Assembly: GCA_963814905.1 (NCBI GenBank)
Contig: CAWFEM010000013.1
Location: 62,001-126,000 of the forward strand
Reading direction: 5' to 3'
From: DASWJZ01 sp963814905
Lineage (GTDB): Bacteria > Pseudomonadota > Alphaproteobacteria > Rhizobiales > Afifellaceae
DNA length: 64,000 nt
Positions 45,838 through 57,750 of this stretch are shown one piece after another; the stretch's first letter is position 1, and every line of letters begins with the position of its first letter. Under the pieces are notes generated by a model. The model ran no database searches. It was given only the letters and a program-made list of their open reading frames with translations, and was not told the DNA's origin. Made by a program: the position numbers and the translations under genes.

Positions 45838-46266
45838 TCAATTGTGCTCTTCGGGAAGCAGAGGGAGCGGATGAAACTCAATCCCCTCCTCCGCCAGCGC
45901 CCTGGCGTCGTCGTGCGTCGCCTCCCCGTAGATGCCGCGCTTTTCCGATTCGTTGTAGTGGATGCGCCGCGCCTCCTCCGCGAAGCGCGGACCGACATAG
46001 TCGGCGTTGTCGGTCAGGTGCTTGCGAAGCTTGCGCAGCATGGCGACGGCTTCCTGCTCCGTCGGCACATTGGCGGCGAGGCGCACTGAATCTTTCTGCC
46101 GCGACGTCGCGACCGACGGCGCCATCAGCGCCTTCTCCACCGACGCGGAGCCGCAGACCGGGCAAGTCACCACGCCTTTCGCACGCTGCGCCTCGTAAGC
46201 TTCTGAGCCGGCGAACCATGCTTCGAATTCATGGCCGTCGACGCAGGCGAGCGAATAGCGGATCAA
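45838..46266 (-). CDS. DUF1178 family protein
   Basis: This 142-aa protein begins LIRYSLACVDGHEFEAWFAGS at a TTG codon that overlaps the stop of the nitrilase gene (TTGA). It has a zinc-ribbon-like pair, CVDGH and VTCPVCGSASVEKALMAPSV, then VAMLRKLRKHLTDNADYVG and EEARRIHYNESEKRGIYGEA. DUF1178 genes are found next to nitrilase and glutaredoxin genes in alphaproteobacteria. Function is unknown. Confidence 0.88.
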   Translation of the reverse strand: MIRYSLACVDGHEFEAWFAGSEAYEAQRAKGVVTCPVCGSASVEKALMAPSVATSRQKDSVRLAANVPTEQEAVAMLRKLRKHLTDNADYVGPRFAEEARRIHYNESEKRGIYGEATHDDARALAEEGIEFHPLPLLPEEHN

Positions 46267-47168
46267 GAGGCGGTCCTCCGCGTAGGCCGCTGCGCCGTTG
46301 CAAGCGCCGGGCGCTCGCCAATATTCGGCAACGCGAACGGCCGCTCGTTCTGGAGCGAGGGAATGCGCTGGCGCGCAGCCTCCGAAGCCGCGGGATCGAT
46401 CTCGGCGAGAATGACCTCCGGCCCCTCGCCGCCGCCTTCCGCCAGCACTTCGCCCCAGGGGGCGACGATCATCGAATGGCCGAAGGTCTCGCGCCCGTCG
46501 GCGTGACGGCCCGCCTGCGCGGCTGAAATCACGAAGGCGCCGTTTTCGATGGCGCGCGCCCGTTGCAGAACATGCCAATGCGCCTCGCCGGTCTGGCGTG
46601 TGAAGGCGGCCGGCGCGCTCAGCGCCACGGCGCCGGCATGCGCCTCGGCGCGGTAAAGCTGCGGGAAGCGGATGTCGTAGCAGATCGAGACGCCGAGCAG
46701 GAGCCACGGCAGCGCCACCACGACCGCACGGTCGCCCGGGTGATAAACAGCCGATTCTCGCCAGCTCTCGCCGTTCGGCAGATCGACGTCGAAGAGATGG
46801 ATCTTGTCGTAGCGCGCGAGCACCCCGCCGTCCGGCCCGAAAACGAGCGCGCGGTTGGCGATCTTCCCGTCATCGGCCTTGAGCGCGAGCGAGCCGATGT
46901 GGAGCACGATGCCAAGCTCGTTTGCGAGCGCCGCGAAGCGCTTCACGGCAGGATCGGACTCCTCCGGCGCGATCGCCTCGGCAAGGGCCGCGCGCTTGCG
47001 CTGCACGATGTTGGTCATCTCCGGGGTCTGCACGTAGTCGGCACCGGCGGAGACGGCCTCGCGCACCAGCCGTTCGACGGTCGCGATGTTCTCGGCAACG
47101 TCGGTCGTGGAGCAGAGCTGTACGCAGGCCGCTGTGAACGTGCCGCCGAATTTCGCGCCGGAGGTCAT
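46263..47168 (-). CDS. Carbon-nitrogen hydrolase (Nit1/omega-amidase-like)
   Basis: This 301-aa nitrilase-superfamily enzyme shows the Glu-Lys-Cys triad in VQTPEMTN, YDKIHLFDVDLP and GVSICYDIRFPQLYR. The sequence is closest in style to Nit1/deaminated-glutathione amidases, which repair deaminated glutathione. That fits its position beside a glutaredoxin gene. The ATG at 47168 overlaps the grxC stop. It overlaps DUF1178 on its other side, so the three form a tight operon. Confidence 0.9.
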   Translation of the reverse strand: MTSGAKFGGTFTAACVQLCSTTDVAENIATVERLVREAVSAGADYVQTPEMTNIVQRKRAALAEAIAPEESDPAVKRFAALANELGIVLHIGSLALKADDGKIANRALVFGPDGGVLARYDKIHLFDVDLPNGESWRESAVYHPGDRAVVVALPWLLLGVSICYDIRFPQLYRAEAHAGAVALSAPAAFTRQTGEAHWHVLQRARAIENGAFVISAAQAGRHADGRETFGHSMIVAPWGEVLAEGGGEGPEVILAEIDPAASEAARQRIPSLQNERPFALPNIGERPALATAQRPTRRTAS

Positions 47169-47431
47169 GCCGCCGCCTCCTCCGCGAGAAGCGCATCGAG
47201 CTCGCCGCGCGCCTGCAATGCGTGCAGGTCGTCGCAGCCGCCGACATGCCGGTCGCCGATGAAGATTTGCGGAAAAGTGAAACGCCCGGACCGCGCGATC
47301 ATCTCTTGGCGCTTTTCCGGGGCGCCGGTCGCGTCGATCTCCTCGTAGGCGACGCCTTTGCGGGCGAGAAGGTTCTTCGCGGCGGTGCAATAGCCGCAAA
47401 ACCGTCGGGTGTAGATTGTGATGCGGGGCAT
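47165..47431 (-). CDS. grxC: Glutaredoxin 3
   Basis: This 88-aa glutaredoxin uses glutathione to reduce disulfides. Motifs are the dithiol centre RRFCGYCTAAKNLL, the cis-Pro loop FTFPQIFI and GGCDDLHAL for glutathione binding. The ATG at 47431 gives the normal family length; a longer open frame exists but lacks family features. The stop overlaps the nitrilase start. Confidence 0.95.
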   Translation of the reverse strand: MPRITIYTRRFCGYCTAAKNLLARKGVAYEEIDATGAPEKRQEMIARSGRFTFPQIFIGDRHVGGCDDLHALQARGELDALLAEEAAA

Positions 47432-47501
47432 GCCGGGCTCGCGGAAAAGCCGTTCCTGCTCAGATATATAGAATCTTAGATGACATTTGCAAAAGAACGG
47501 T

Positions 47502-48257
47502 TCACCGCGACACTCTGGCGAAGGTGAGGACGTCGACGGACGCCGCCCCGGCGCGGATAAGCGCCCGGGTGGCGGCCTTTGCCGTGGCGCCGGACGTGTA
47601 GACGTCATCGACCAGGAGGACGTCGCGGCCTGCGATCCTGGCTCGCGCCGCGTCGGGGACGCGGAAGGCGCCGCGCACGTTGTCGGCGCGCTGAGTCGCG
47701 CTCAGGCCCACCTGCTGGCGCGTCGCCTTCACGCGCTCGAGCACGAACGGATCGTGCGGCACGCCGCTCTGCCGCGAGAGGCAGGCGGCGAGCAGAGCCG
47801 CCTGGTTGAAGCGGCGGCTCCACAGCCTCCAATAGTAAAGCGGCACGGGAACGATGAGCCCGCACTCGGCGAGAAGCTCCGCGCCGGCGCGCCGCATCGA
47901 CTGCGCCATCGTCTCGGCCAGATGCGGCCGGTCGTAATATTTCATCTGATGCACGAGCCGCCGCGCCACGTCGCCGTAGACGGCCGCGGCCCGCGCCCGG
48001 CGAAAGGGCGGCGGGTCGGCGAAGGCCTCCGCGGAGACGATCCCCTCGCCGAGATCGTAGGCGAAGGGCGTGCCGTAGACGGGGCAGAGCGGCGGCGCGA
48101 TGAAGCGGATGGTCGACCAGCATGCGGCGCAGAGTGCGTCGCTGTCCTTGACCGCGCCGCCGCATCCCGGGCAGGTCGGCGGAAGCACCAGGTCGGCGGC
48201 GAGCGCAGCCAGCCGGCCGAGACCGGCGGAAAGGTCGGAGCGTTTGAGCGCCAGCAT
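47502..48257 (-). CDS. ComF family phosphoribosyltransferase-like protein
   Basis: This 251-aa protein has an N-terminal double zinc ribbon (CPGCGG, LCAACW) and a C-terminal PRTase-like domain with the PRPP motif VLLVDDVYTSGAT. ComF takes part in DNA uptake and fork-related processes in some bacteria; in others it is called ComFC or GntX. The window shows no other competence genes. It is divergent from the methyltransferase gene, 37 bases away. Confidence 0.9.
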   Translation of the reverse strand: MLALKRSDLSAGLGRLAALAADLVLPPTCPGCGGAVKDSDALCAACWSTIRFIAPPLCPVYGTPFAYDLGEGIVSAEAFADPPPFRRARAAAVYGDVARRLVHQMKYYDRPHLAETMAQSMRRAGAELLAECGLIVPVPLYYWRLWSRRFNQAALLAACLSRQSGVPHDPFVLERVKATRQQVGLSATQRADNVRGAFRVPDAARARIAGRDVLLVDDVYTSGATAKAATRALIRAGAASVDVLTFARVSR

Positions 48258-48294
48258 GCCGCCATGCTAACGCGACGCGGAAGCGGGGTCACGC

Positions 48295-49179
48295 ATGGTC
48301 GCCGAGGTCACGGATAAGCGCCTTCTCCGCCGCCGCCTGGGCCGCGCGCACGCCCGCGGCGACGGGCGCACCGGATTCCTCGTGGAGCATGTCACCGCCG
48401 ACCTCGGTGAGCGCCTCGAAGCGATCGAGCGGCATTTTTCCATTGCCGTGGCGCATGGCGGGCAGACCGCCGCGCTCGCGGATGCGCTCAAGGTTTCCGG
48501 CAAGGTGGAGCACGTGGTGCGACTCGAGGCGACCGAAGCCGCCTTCCTGCCCGGACGGGCGCCGGGGGTCGTCGGCGACGAGGAGGCGCTTCCGTTCGGG
48601 CCGGCGACGATCGACCTATTCGTCTCCGCTCTTGCCCTGCAATGGAGCAACGACCTTCCCGGCGCGCTGGTGCAGATACGCACCGCGCTGAAACCCGACG
48701 GGCTTCTGCTCGCGGCGATGACGGGCGGGCGCACGCTCGCGGAGCTGCGCGAGGCGCTCGCGGTTGCGGAGAGCGAAATCCGCGGCGGCGTCAGCCCGCG
48801 CGTCATGCCGACGGCGGACGTGCGCGACCTCGGCGCCCTCCTCCAACGCGCCGGCTTCGCGCTTCCGGTCACCGACCGCGACACGCTTACCGTACGCTAC
48901 GATTCCGCTTTCGACCTGTTCCGGGATTTGCGCGCGATGGGCGCGGCGAATGCTTCGCCGGCGCGTGAACGGCATATGAGCCTGAGAAGGCTCTTCCTGC
49001 GCGGGGCGGAGATTTATGCCGAGCGATTCAGCGACGCCGATGGGCGCATCCGCGCGACGTTCGAGATCATCTCGCTATCAGGCTGGGCGCCGCATGAGAG
49101 CCAGCAGCAACCGGCGGCGCGCGGGTCGGGAACAGTCAGTCTCGCGAAGCTGCTTGGCTCAGACGATACGGAGTCCTAG
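48295..49179 (+). CDS. SAM-dependent methyltransferase, NDUFAF5-like
   Basis: This 294-aa class I methyltransferase domain resembles the NDUFAF5/BioC-like group: LLRRRLGRAHARG at the start, HFSIAVAHGGQTAALADAL, LPFGPATIDLFVSALALQWSND, and GLLLAAMTGGRTLAELREAL. The human homologue hydroxylates an arginine of complex I subunit NDUFS7 during assembly. The role here is inferred from similarity. The window also encodes the NDUFA12 homologue. Confidence 0.85.
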   Translation: MVAEVTDKRLLRRRLGRAHARGDGRTGFLVEHVTADLGERLEAIERHFSIAVAHGGQTAALADALKVSGKVEHVVRLEATEAAFLPGRAPGVVGDEEALPFGPATIDLFVSALALQWSNDLPGALVQIRTALKPDGLLLAAMTGGRTLAELREALAVAESEIRGGVSPRVMPTADVRDLGALLQRAGFALPVTDRDTLTVRYDSAFDLFRDLRAMGAANASPARERHMSLRRLFLRGAEIYAERFSDADGRIRATFEIISLSGWAPHESQQQPAARGSGTVSLAKLLGSDDTES

Positions 49180-49194
49180 GCCGGCGTAGGCACG

Positions 49195-49395
49195 TCAGCC
49201 GCCGTCACCACCACCGCCGCTCGCGAGATTGGACGCGATCGCCGCCATCTTCTGATAAAGCGCGTCCACCGCGCCACCGGTCGCGGCAATCCCGAGCACG
49301 ACGACGGCGATCATTCCGCAGATGATGCCGTATTCGATCGCGGTGGCTCCACGCTGATCGGCGAGGAAGCGCGCGATGGGAAAGATGTTCCGCAA
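49195..49395 (-). CDS. Flp-type IVb pilin
   Basis: This 66-aa pilin has a short basic leader (MRNIFPIARFLADQRG), then a hydrophobic helix with the Flp signature GATAIEYGIICGMIAVVVLG. The prepilin cleavage site is at G16-A17 with Glu at mature position +5. A glycine-rich tail ends the protein. It starts at a TTG. There are no tad/cpa secretion genes in the window, so the machinery would be elsewhere. It sits between core genes mutT and the NDUFAF5-like methyltransferase. Confidence 0.85.
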   Translation of the reverse strand: MRNIFPIARFLADQRGATAIEYGIICGMIAVVVLGIAATGGAVDALYQKMAAIASNLASGGGGDGG

Positions 49396-49408
49396 CTCGG
49401 TGCATCCT

Positions 49409-49855
49409 CTAGAGGAGATCGGCCAGATGGCTGATCAAGGGTTCGTCGGCCGGCGGCATCGGAAAATCCCGCAAGCGGTTCGCCTTGACCCATCTGATTG
49501 CCTGCGCTTCGCGGGGCACGGGCGTTCCTTCCCACCTACGGCACACGAAAAGTGACAACAAAATATGAAATTCTGGATAATCGAAGGTGCTAAAAGTCAG
49601 GGGTGCAAGGCAGGGTTTCGTAATCCTTACGGAAAGCTCCTCGTAAAGCTCGCGGATCACGGTGTCCTCCGGGGTCTCGCCCGGCTCGATCTTCCCGCCC
49701 GGAAACTCCCACAGTCCGGCAAGCGCCCGGCCCTCAGGCCGTCTGGCGATGAGGACGCGCTTATCGGCATCGATCAGCGCGCAGGCGGCGACGAGAAGGA
49801 GCGGCTTTTCCGCCTCGCTTCCGGCGGCCGGCAAATCAGCTCCGGTAGTCGGCAT
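49409..49855 (-). CDS. mutT: NUDIX hydrolase, MutT-like (8-oxo-dGTP diphosphatase)
   Basis: This 148-aa NUDIX hydrolase removes mutagenic 8-oxo-dGTP from the nucleotide pool if it is a true MutT. The NUDIX box is present: GGKIEPGETPED followed by IRELYEEL. The flanking VAACALIDADKRVLIARRP and LWEFPGGK are MutT-like, and RWVKANRLRDFPMPPAD is the usual C-terminus. The ATG at 49855 overlaps the end of argJ by 20 bases. argJ-mutT adjacency is common in alphaproteobacteria. Confidence 0.9.
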   Translation of the reverse strand: MPTTGADLPAAGSEAEKPLLLVAACALIDADKRVLIARRPEGRALAGLWEFPGGKIEPGETPEDTVIRELYEELSVRITKPCLAPLTFSTFDYPEFHILLSLFVCRRWEGTPVPREAQAIRWVKANRLRDFPMPPADEPLISHLADLL

Positions 49856-51074
49856 TGATGGCGATGTATTCCGCGGTGAGATCGCAGGTCCAGATCGTCG
49901 CCCGGCCCGCGCCGAGGCCAAGATCGACGCGCAGCACAAGGTCGCCGTTCTTCATGTAGGCGGAAGCCGCCTCCTCCGAATAGGAGGGGTCGCGCTCCCC
50001 GGCATGGGCGACGCGATGCTCGCCGAACCATATCGACAGCCGGTCGCGGTCGGCCGGCTCGCCGGCCTTGCCGACGGCCATCACCACGCGGCCCCAATTC
50101 GCGTCCTCGCCGGCGATCGCCGTCTTGACCAGCGGCGAGTTGCCGATCGAAAGCGCGATGCGCTTGGCGGAGGCGTCCGATTCAGCGCCGCTCACCTGGA
50201 CTTCCACGAATTTCGTCACGCCCTCGCCGTCGCGCACCACAAGCTGCGCCAGCTCGCGGCAGAGGTCGGAGAGGGCCGCGCCGAAGTGCTGAAGCGCATC
50301 GCTCTCCGCGTCGAGGTTCGGCACGCCGCGCCCCGCGGCGGTGCCCGTGGCGAAGGCAAGTACCGTGTCGGAGGTCGAGGTGTCGCCGTCGACCGTGATT
50401 GCATTGAAGCTGCCCTCGACGGCGTCGTTCAGGCACGCCTGCAACGCTTCCGGCCCGATCGGGGCATCGGTGAAGATGAAGGCGAGCATCGTCGCCATGT
50501 CCGGCGCGATCATGCCAGAGCCCTTCGCGATGCCGTTGATCGTGACCTCGCCGCGCCCGATGCGCACGGTCCGGGTCGCGAGCTTCGGAAAGGTGTCGGT
50601 CGTCATGATGGCGCGGGCGGCGTCAAGGAAGGCGCCGCGCCGCGCCTTGGCCGCAAGCTTGCCGAGATTGTCGGCGAAGGGTTTTGGATCGAGCGGCTCT
50701 CCGATGACCCCGGTAGAGGCGAGGAAGATTTCGTCGCGGCCGCAGCCGACGGCTTCGGCGGCGGCGTCCGCCGTCGCTTCCACCGCCTGACGCCCTTTCA
50801 TGCCGGTGAATGCGTTGGCATTGCCGGAATTAACCACCAGCGCCCGCGCCCTGCCCCCCATCAGGTGCTCGCGATCCCAATCGACCGGCGCGGACGCGCA
50901 GCGCGACTTTGTGAACACGCCGGCGACGGTCGCCCTCGGATCGAAACGGACGAGCAGCAGGTCCGTCCGCCCCTTGTAGCGAATGCCCGCCTCGGCGGTC
51001 GCGAGGCGGACGCCTTCAAGCGCCGGCGCGTCCGCGAAGACGACGGGCGCGAAAGGCGAGACATATCCCCCCAT
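49836..51074 (-). CDS. argJ: Bifunctional glutamate/ornithine N-acetyltransferase
   Basis: ArgJ transfers acetyl from acetylornithine to glutamate in the cyclic arginine pathway; some forms also use acetyl-CoA. The 412-aa precursor self-cleaves at the Ala-Thr bond of the motif in KGSGMIAPDMATMLAF. Other hallmarks are VNSGNANAFTG, EIFLASTGVIGE and TVDGDTSTSDTVL. The ATG at 51074 (MGGYVSPFAP) is the normal start. It overlaps mutT. Confidence 0.95.
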   Translation of the reverse strand: MGGYVSPFAPVVFADAPALEGVRLATAEAGIRYKGRTDLLLVRFDPRATVAGVFTKSRCASAPVDWDREHLMGGRARALVVNSGNANAFTGMKGRQAVEATADAAAEAVGCGRDEIFLASTGVIGEPLDPKPFADNLGKLAAKARRGAFLDAARAIMTTDTFPKLATRTVRIGRGEVTINGIAKGSGMIAPDMATMLAFIFTDAPIGPEALQACLNDAVEGSFNAITVDGDTSTSDTVLAFATGTAAGRGVPNLDAESDALQHFGAALSDLCRELAQLVVRDGEGVTKFVEVQVSGAESDASAKRIALSIGNSPLVKTAIAGEDANWGRVVMAVGKAGEPADRDRLSIWFGEHRVAHAGERDPSYSEEAASAYMKNGDLVLRVDLGLGAGRATIWTCDLTAEYIAINADYRS

Positions 51075-51108
51075 GCTTTTGTCCCAGCCTCTCCCGCAGG
51101 ACTCCCAA

Positions 51109-52074
51109 TCAGGGCTTCGGCTGCTCTTCCGGCGTCGTGGCGTCGGCGGGCGCGGCATCGGCGGGCGCGGCGCCTTCAGCGGGAGCCGCGTCAGCGGGCG
51201 CGGCGGCGGGGCCAGCCGGCTGGTCGATGATCTCCACGGGATACTTCTCGCGCAGCGACGCCAGCACAGTCTCGAACTTCTGCCGCAGCAGGTAGGTGCG
51301 AAGCTGGCCTTCGATCTCGGAGAAGGAAGGCGGCTCGCTCATGCGCTTCTCCTCGACCTTGATGACGTGCCAGCCGAATTGCGACTGCACGGGCTCCTGC
51401 GTGAAGGTGCCGGGCTCGAGCGCGAAGGCGGCTTTCTCGAATTCCGGCACCATCTGACCCTTGCCGAAGAAGCCGAGGTCGCCGCCATTCTGGCCGCTCG
51501 GGTCCTTGGACTTTTTGGCGAGCTCTTCGAAGGAGGCGCCGCCCTTCAATTCCTCGATGATCTTTTCAGCCTCTTCCTTGCTGTCGACCAGGATATGGCG
51601 GGCGTGGACCTGTTCTTCCGGCTTGTGCTGCGAGACCACGAGTTTCTGGTAGCCCTCCTGCAACTCCGCGTCGGTCAGGCCGTTCACGATCGATTTCTCG
51701 ACATAGGCGTTGCGCAGCGCCTGCAGCTTCAGGAAGGCAAGCTCCGCCTCGAACTGGGGGCCTTCCGCCATACCCGCATCGCGCGCCGCCTGGGCCAGAA
51801 GCTCCAGGCTGACGACCGCGTCGATCAGGACGGAACGCTGCTGCCCGGCGGGGACGTTGGCGAGCTCGCCGGCGAAGGCGTCATGGGCAAGCGTCAGGTC
51901 ACGCTCCCTGATCGTCGCGTCGCCGACCTTAGCCACCGCCGCATCGGGGTCGCGCGCTTCCGCGGCGGGGGCGGCGGCGGGCGCGGCCTCCTCGGCGCTT
52001 GCGGCGAGACCGCAGGCAGCGGATATCAATAGGGCCGCAAACACCGCGGCCAGCGACTTCAAGATATTCGACAT
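51109..52074 (-). CDS. Parvulin-type peptidyl-prolyl isomerase (exported)
   Basis: This 321-aa periplasmic PPIase has a signal peptide (residues 1-27), then a helical chaperone part (about 40-140) and a parvulin domain (about 150-245: HARHILVDSKEEAEKIIEEL, PSGQNGGDLGFFGKGQMVPEF, FGWHVIKVEEKR). The C-terminal tail is Ala/Pro-rich low complexity. It is related to PrsA/SurA-type foldases. It is divergent from secA, which fits a shared role in protein export. argJ follows 34 bases downstream. Confidence 0.91.
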   Translation of the reverse strand: MSNILKSLAAVFAALLISAACGLAASAEEAAPAAAPAAEARDPDAAVAKVGDATIRERDLTLAHDAFAGELANVPAGQQRSVLIDAVVSLELLAQAARDAGMAEGPQFEAELAFLKLQALRNAYVEKSIVNGLTDAELQEGYQKLVVSQHKPEEQVHARHILVDSKEEAEKIIEELKGGASFEELAKKSKDPSGQNGGDLGFFGKGQMVPEFEKAAFALEPGTFTQEPVQSQFGWHVIKVEEKRMSEPPSFSEIEGQLRTYLLRQKFETVLASLREKYPVEIIDQPAGPAAAPADAAPAEGAAPADAAPADATTPEEQPKP

Positions 52075-52307
52075 TCGTGCTCCTTCCGGGGGCAGATGCG
52101 CGGCAATCCGCCGAAGCGCCAGCGTTGACAGAGCTTTGGCCCGTTCTTATCTGTCGCGCACGCCCGCAATTCGCTGCCGGGCTGTGTTCGTCGAGCGGCA
52201 TTAGCCGCCCTTAGACCTCAATACAAGCTTGCGAAAAGGCGAGCTTCTTCAAACGGACACGTCGGCCCCGGGTCCGGCGGCCGTACCGCTGATCGGAAAG
52301 GGTGCGC

Positions 52308-55100
<2,793 letters not shown>

Positions 55101-55133
55101 GTCGGACGGTCACAATCGACCAGATTCTCGGGG

Positions 55134-55160
55134 AAGGCCGCGCTTCGGTGCGGCCTTTTT
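55134..55160 (+). terminator. Rho-independent terminator of secA
   Basis: The sequence AAGGCCGCGCTTCGGTGCGG is followed by CCTTTTT: the stem AAGGCCGC pairs with GCGGCCTT, with a small loop and a T-run. It lies 33 bases after the secA stop and ends just before the stop of the convergent L,D-transpeptidase gene. Confidence 0.88.
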
Positions 55161-55170
55161 GGTTTGAGCC

Positions 55171-56568
55171 CTAGTTCGTCCCGGCCGCTTCGTCGTCCTG
55201 CTCCTTGCGGATCAGCTGCAGGACCATCCCGGTCAGGCCGTCATCTTCAGGCGTCGCCGAGGCGTAGGAATTGGCCACGCTGGAATCGGCGGGTGTGCTG
55301 CCGGCAAGCATGCGCTCTTCCAGGGTCGCCGCATCGCCGCCGGTCGGCGGTGCGGCAGCGGGCGCCGGCGGCGGCGGAGTGTCGTGCACGGCGCTGCGCA
55401 ACTCGGGGACCGGCAGGAAACCCGCTTTCGCAGCGGGCTTCGGCGCCGGTGCTGGCGCGGCGGAGGCGACCGCAGCCGGACGCGGCGCAGGCGCCGGCGC
55501 CGGTGCCGGCACAGGCGCGGGGGCAGGCGCCGCGGCAATCGGGACAGATGCCTGCCGCGCCGGCAGGACACTTGCCGTCGTTGCCGGCTCCAGGGAAACC
55601 GGCGCCTCGGCCACCGACATCGGCAGCGGTGCGGCACGGTCGACGGAGGATGGCGTCAAGAAAGCGAGGCGGAGCGCGGCGACCCCGTTCTGGCCCTCGC
55701 GGCGGTCGAGCCGCTCGGCGATGGCGAGCATCTTCGCCTGGTCCTTCGCCTGCTTGTCGGCGAGCGCGACGCGGATCGGCTCCGGCATCGACATTGGCGG
55801 ACATGCCGCGGAAGCGTTGAAGCTCAGCCCATTGGCCGGCACGGAATTGAACACGTAGCGATGGTCGCACACGTCGACCTTGGGCGGCTGCCCCGTGATC
55901 TCGAAGTGGTCGTAGCCTTCCTTCAGCATCAGCCAGAACGGCATGTTCGGGTCGTTGCGATGCCGCGCGAGGTTCTCCGCCGTCATGCGGAAGGGGAAGG
56001 CCTGCACCTGGAAGTCCCGCTGGCCGCCCTGGAAGGCAAGGCGGCCAAGCGTGTAGATCTCCTGGATGTTCTCGTCGGTCATCGAGTAGCAGCCGCGCGA
56101 GGAGCAGGCGCCGTGCACCATCAGCTCCGAGCCGGTGCGCCCGAGCGAGCGGTCGAACTCGTTCGGGTAGCCCATGTTGAAGGCGAGATAATAGTTGGAA
56201 TCCGGATTCATCTGCGCCGGCCGGATCGTATAGAAGCCCTCCGGGGCCTGACGGTCGCCTTCCTTGACCTTCGGTCCGAGCACGCCGGACCAGGCACAGA
56301 CCTCATAGTTCTTCAGGAAGGCGTAGCGGCCCGTCGACTTTTGCAGTTTCCAGACCTCCAGCTCCGATTCCTCCTTGAAGATACGGATCAGGATCGGAGA
56401 GCGCAGCTCCATGCCCTTGCGCTCCACGAGCGTGCGCGTCTTGGAGTCGAGCGGGCGCATGTGCTTGGGCAGCGAGCCGGTGTAGTCAGAGCACGCGGCA
56501 AGCGTCATCGCGACCAGACCAGCCGCCAAAATCGCGCCAGCGCGACCGATCCAAGTGAAACCAACCAT
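55171..56568 (-). CDS. YafK-type L,D-transpeptidase lipoprotein with Pro/Ala-rich tail
   Basis: This 465-aa protein has a lipobox at the end of its signal peptide (MTLAACSDYTG) and a YafK-type L,D-transpeptidase domain (about residues 50-300). The catalytic motif is VHGACSSRGCYSM (His, Cys), with FNMGYPNEFDRSLGRTG upstream. Residues about 330-430 are low-complexity Pro/Ala/Val. Related YafK/DpaA-type enzymes can cut the bond between lipoprotein and murein rather than form it. It is convergent with secA and upstream of nothing on its own strand but accA. Confidence 0.88.
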   Translation of the reverse strand: MVGFTWIGRAGAILAAGLVAMTLAACSDYTGSLPKHMRPLDSKTRTLVERKGMELRSPILIRIFKEESELEVWKLQKSTGRYAFLKNYEVCAWSGVLGPKVKEGDRQAPEGFYTIRPAQMNPDSNYYLAFNMGYPNEFDRSLGRTGSELMVHGACSSRGCYSMTDENIQEIYTLGRLAFQGGQRDFQVQAFPFRMTAENLARHRNDPNMPFWLMLKEGYDHFEITGQPPKVDVCDHRYVFNSVPANGLSFNASAACPPMSMPEPIRVALADKQAKDQAKMLAIAERLDRREGQNGVAALRLAFLTPSSVDRAAPLPMSVAEAPVSLEPATTASVLPARQASVPIAAAPAPAPVPAPAPAPAPRPAAVASAAPAPAPKPAAKAGFLPVPELRSAVHDTPPPPAPAAAPPTGGDAATLEERMLAGSTPADSSVANSYASATPEDDGLTGMVLQLIRKEQDDEAAGTN

Positions 56569-56711
56569 CCTGTTTACCCTAACACGCGTACCGGACCGGG
56601 GACCGGCACCCCGCCAGGGACAGTGGCTGCCCCAGGGTTACTGATTCGTTATCGCGCCCGCGTCCAGCCATGCGCACCCCTTCCGGACGGCCCCCGTTCG
56701 CACGGGGATTT

Positions 56712-57671
56712 CTACTGAATCGCCTTACCGATGGCGAGGTATTTTTCCCGACGCTGCTTGAGGATACCGTCTCTATCGAGACCTGCAAGGTCACCCAGCG
56801 CCGCGGCAATCACATCTCCAGTGCGCTCGATCACCCTCTCGGGATCGCGATGCGCCCCACCGAGCGGCTCCTCCACAATCCCGTCGATAATTTTCAAGTT
56901 CATTAGATCGGTAGCGGTAATCTTCATGGCGGTCGCGGCATCTTGCGCGCGGGCGGAATCGCGCCACAGGATCGACGCGGCGCCTTCCGGCGAGATGACG
57001 CTGTAGACGGCGTGTTCGAGCATATAGACGCGGTTTGCCGTGGCGATCGCGATCGCGCCACCGGACATACCCTCGCCGATGATTACGGCGACATTGGGCG
57101 TGCCGAGCTTGAGACAGGCCTCGGTGGAGCGGGCGATCGCCTCCGCCTGGCCGCGGGCCTCCGCGTCGATGCCGGGATAGGCGCCGGCGGTGTCGACCAG
57201 CGTGAGGACCGGCATGGCGAAGCGCTGGGCAAGCTCCATGACGCGGACCGCCTTGCGGTAGCCTTCCGGGCGCGCCATGCCGAAATTGTGCTTCACCCGC
57301 GACTGCGTGTCCTCGCCCTTTTCCTGCGCCAGCACCGCGACCGGATCGCCGCGGAAACGGCCGAGGCCGGCGATGATCGCCTCGTCCTCGCCGAACTTCC
57401 GGTCGCCGGCGAGCTGCTCGAAATCGGTCACAAGCTTGGAGAGATAGTGCTTGGCGTGCGGCCGGTCGGGATGGCGGGCGACCTGCGTCTTCTGCCACGG
57501 CGTCAGTCTGGCGTAGATGCTGGCAAGCGAATCGCGCGACTTCCCCTCAAGCTGCGCGATCTCGTCGGCGACCGAGACACCCTCGCGCCCGTCGGCCTCC
57601 AGGCGTTTCAGCTCCTGAATCTGGCCTTCAAGATCGGCGACCGGCTTTTCGAAATCCAGATAGGTCCGCAT
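56712..57671 (-). CDS. accA: Acetyl-CoA carboxylase carboxyltransferase alpha subunit
   Basis: AccA and AccD transfer CO2 from carboxybiotin to acetyl-CoA. The 319-aa protein starts MRTYLDFEKPVADLEGQI and has GRPEGYRKAVRVMELAQRF-type core text (MARPEGYRKAVRVM), TLVDTAGAYPGIDAEARGQ, EGMSGGAIAI and SVISPEGAASILWRD. The start at 57671 is the standard one. Its upstream neighbour is the TIR protein gene, ending 79 bases before. Confidence 0.96.
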   Translation of the reverse strand: MRTYLDFEKPVADLEGQIQELKRLEADGREGVSVADEIAQLEGKSRDSLASIYARLTPWQKTQVARHPDRPHAKHYLSKLVTDFEQLAGDRKFGEDEAIIAGLGRFRGDPVAVLAQEKGEDTQSRVKHNFGMARPEGYRKAVRVMELAQRFAMPVLTLVDTAGAYPGIDAEARGQAEAIARSTEACLKLGTPNVAVIIGEGMSGGAIAIATANRVYMLEHAVYSVISPEGAASILWRDSARAQDAATAMKITATDLMNLKIIDGIVEEPLGGAHRDPERVIERTGDVIAAALGDLAGLDRDGILKQRREKYLAIGKAIQ

Positions 57672-57750
57672 CGGGCTCCCTGAGCCGCCTAAGCGACCCG
57701 CGGCCTTAATTCCCAATTGCGGCGGAAACTGGCGGCGGCCCGGAGGCAAG

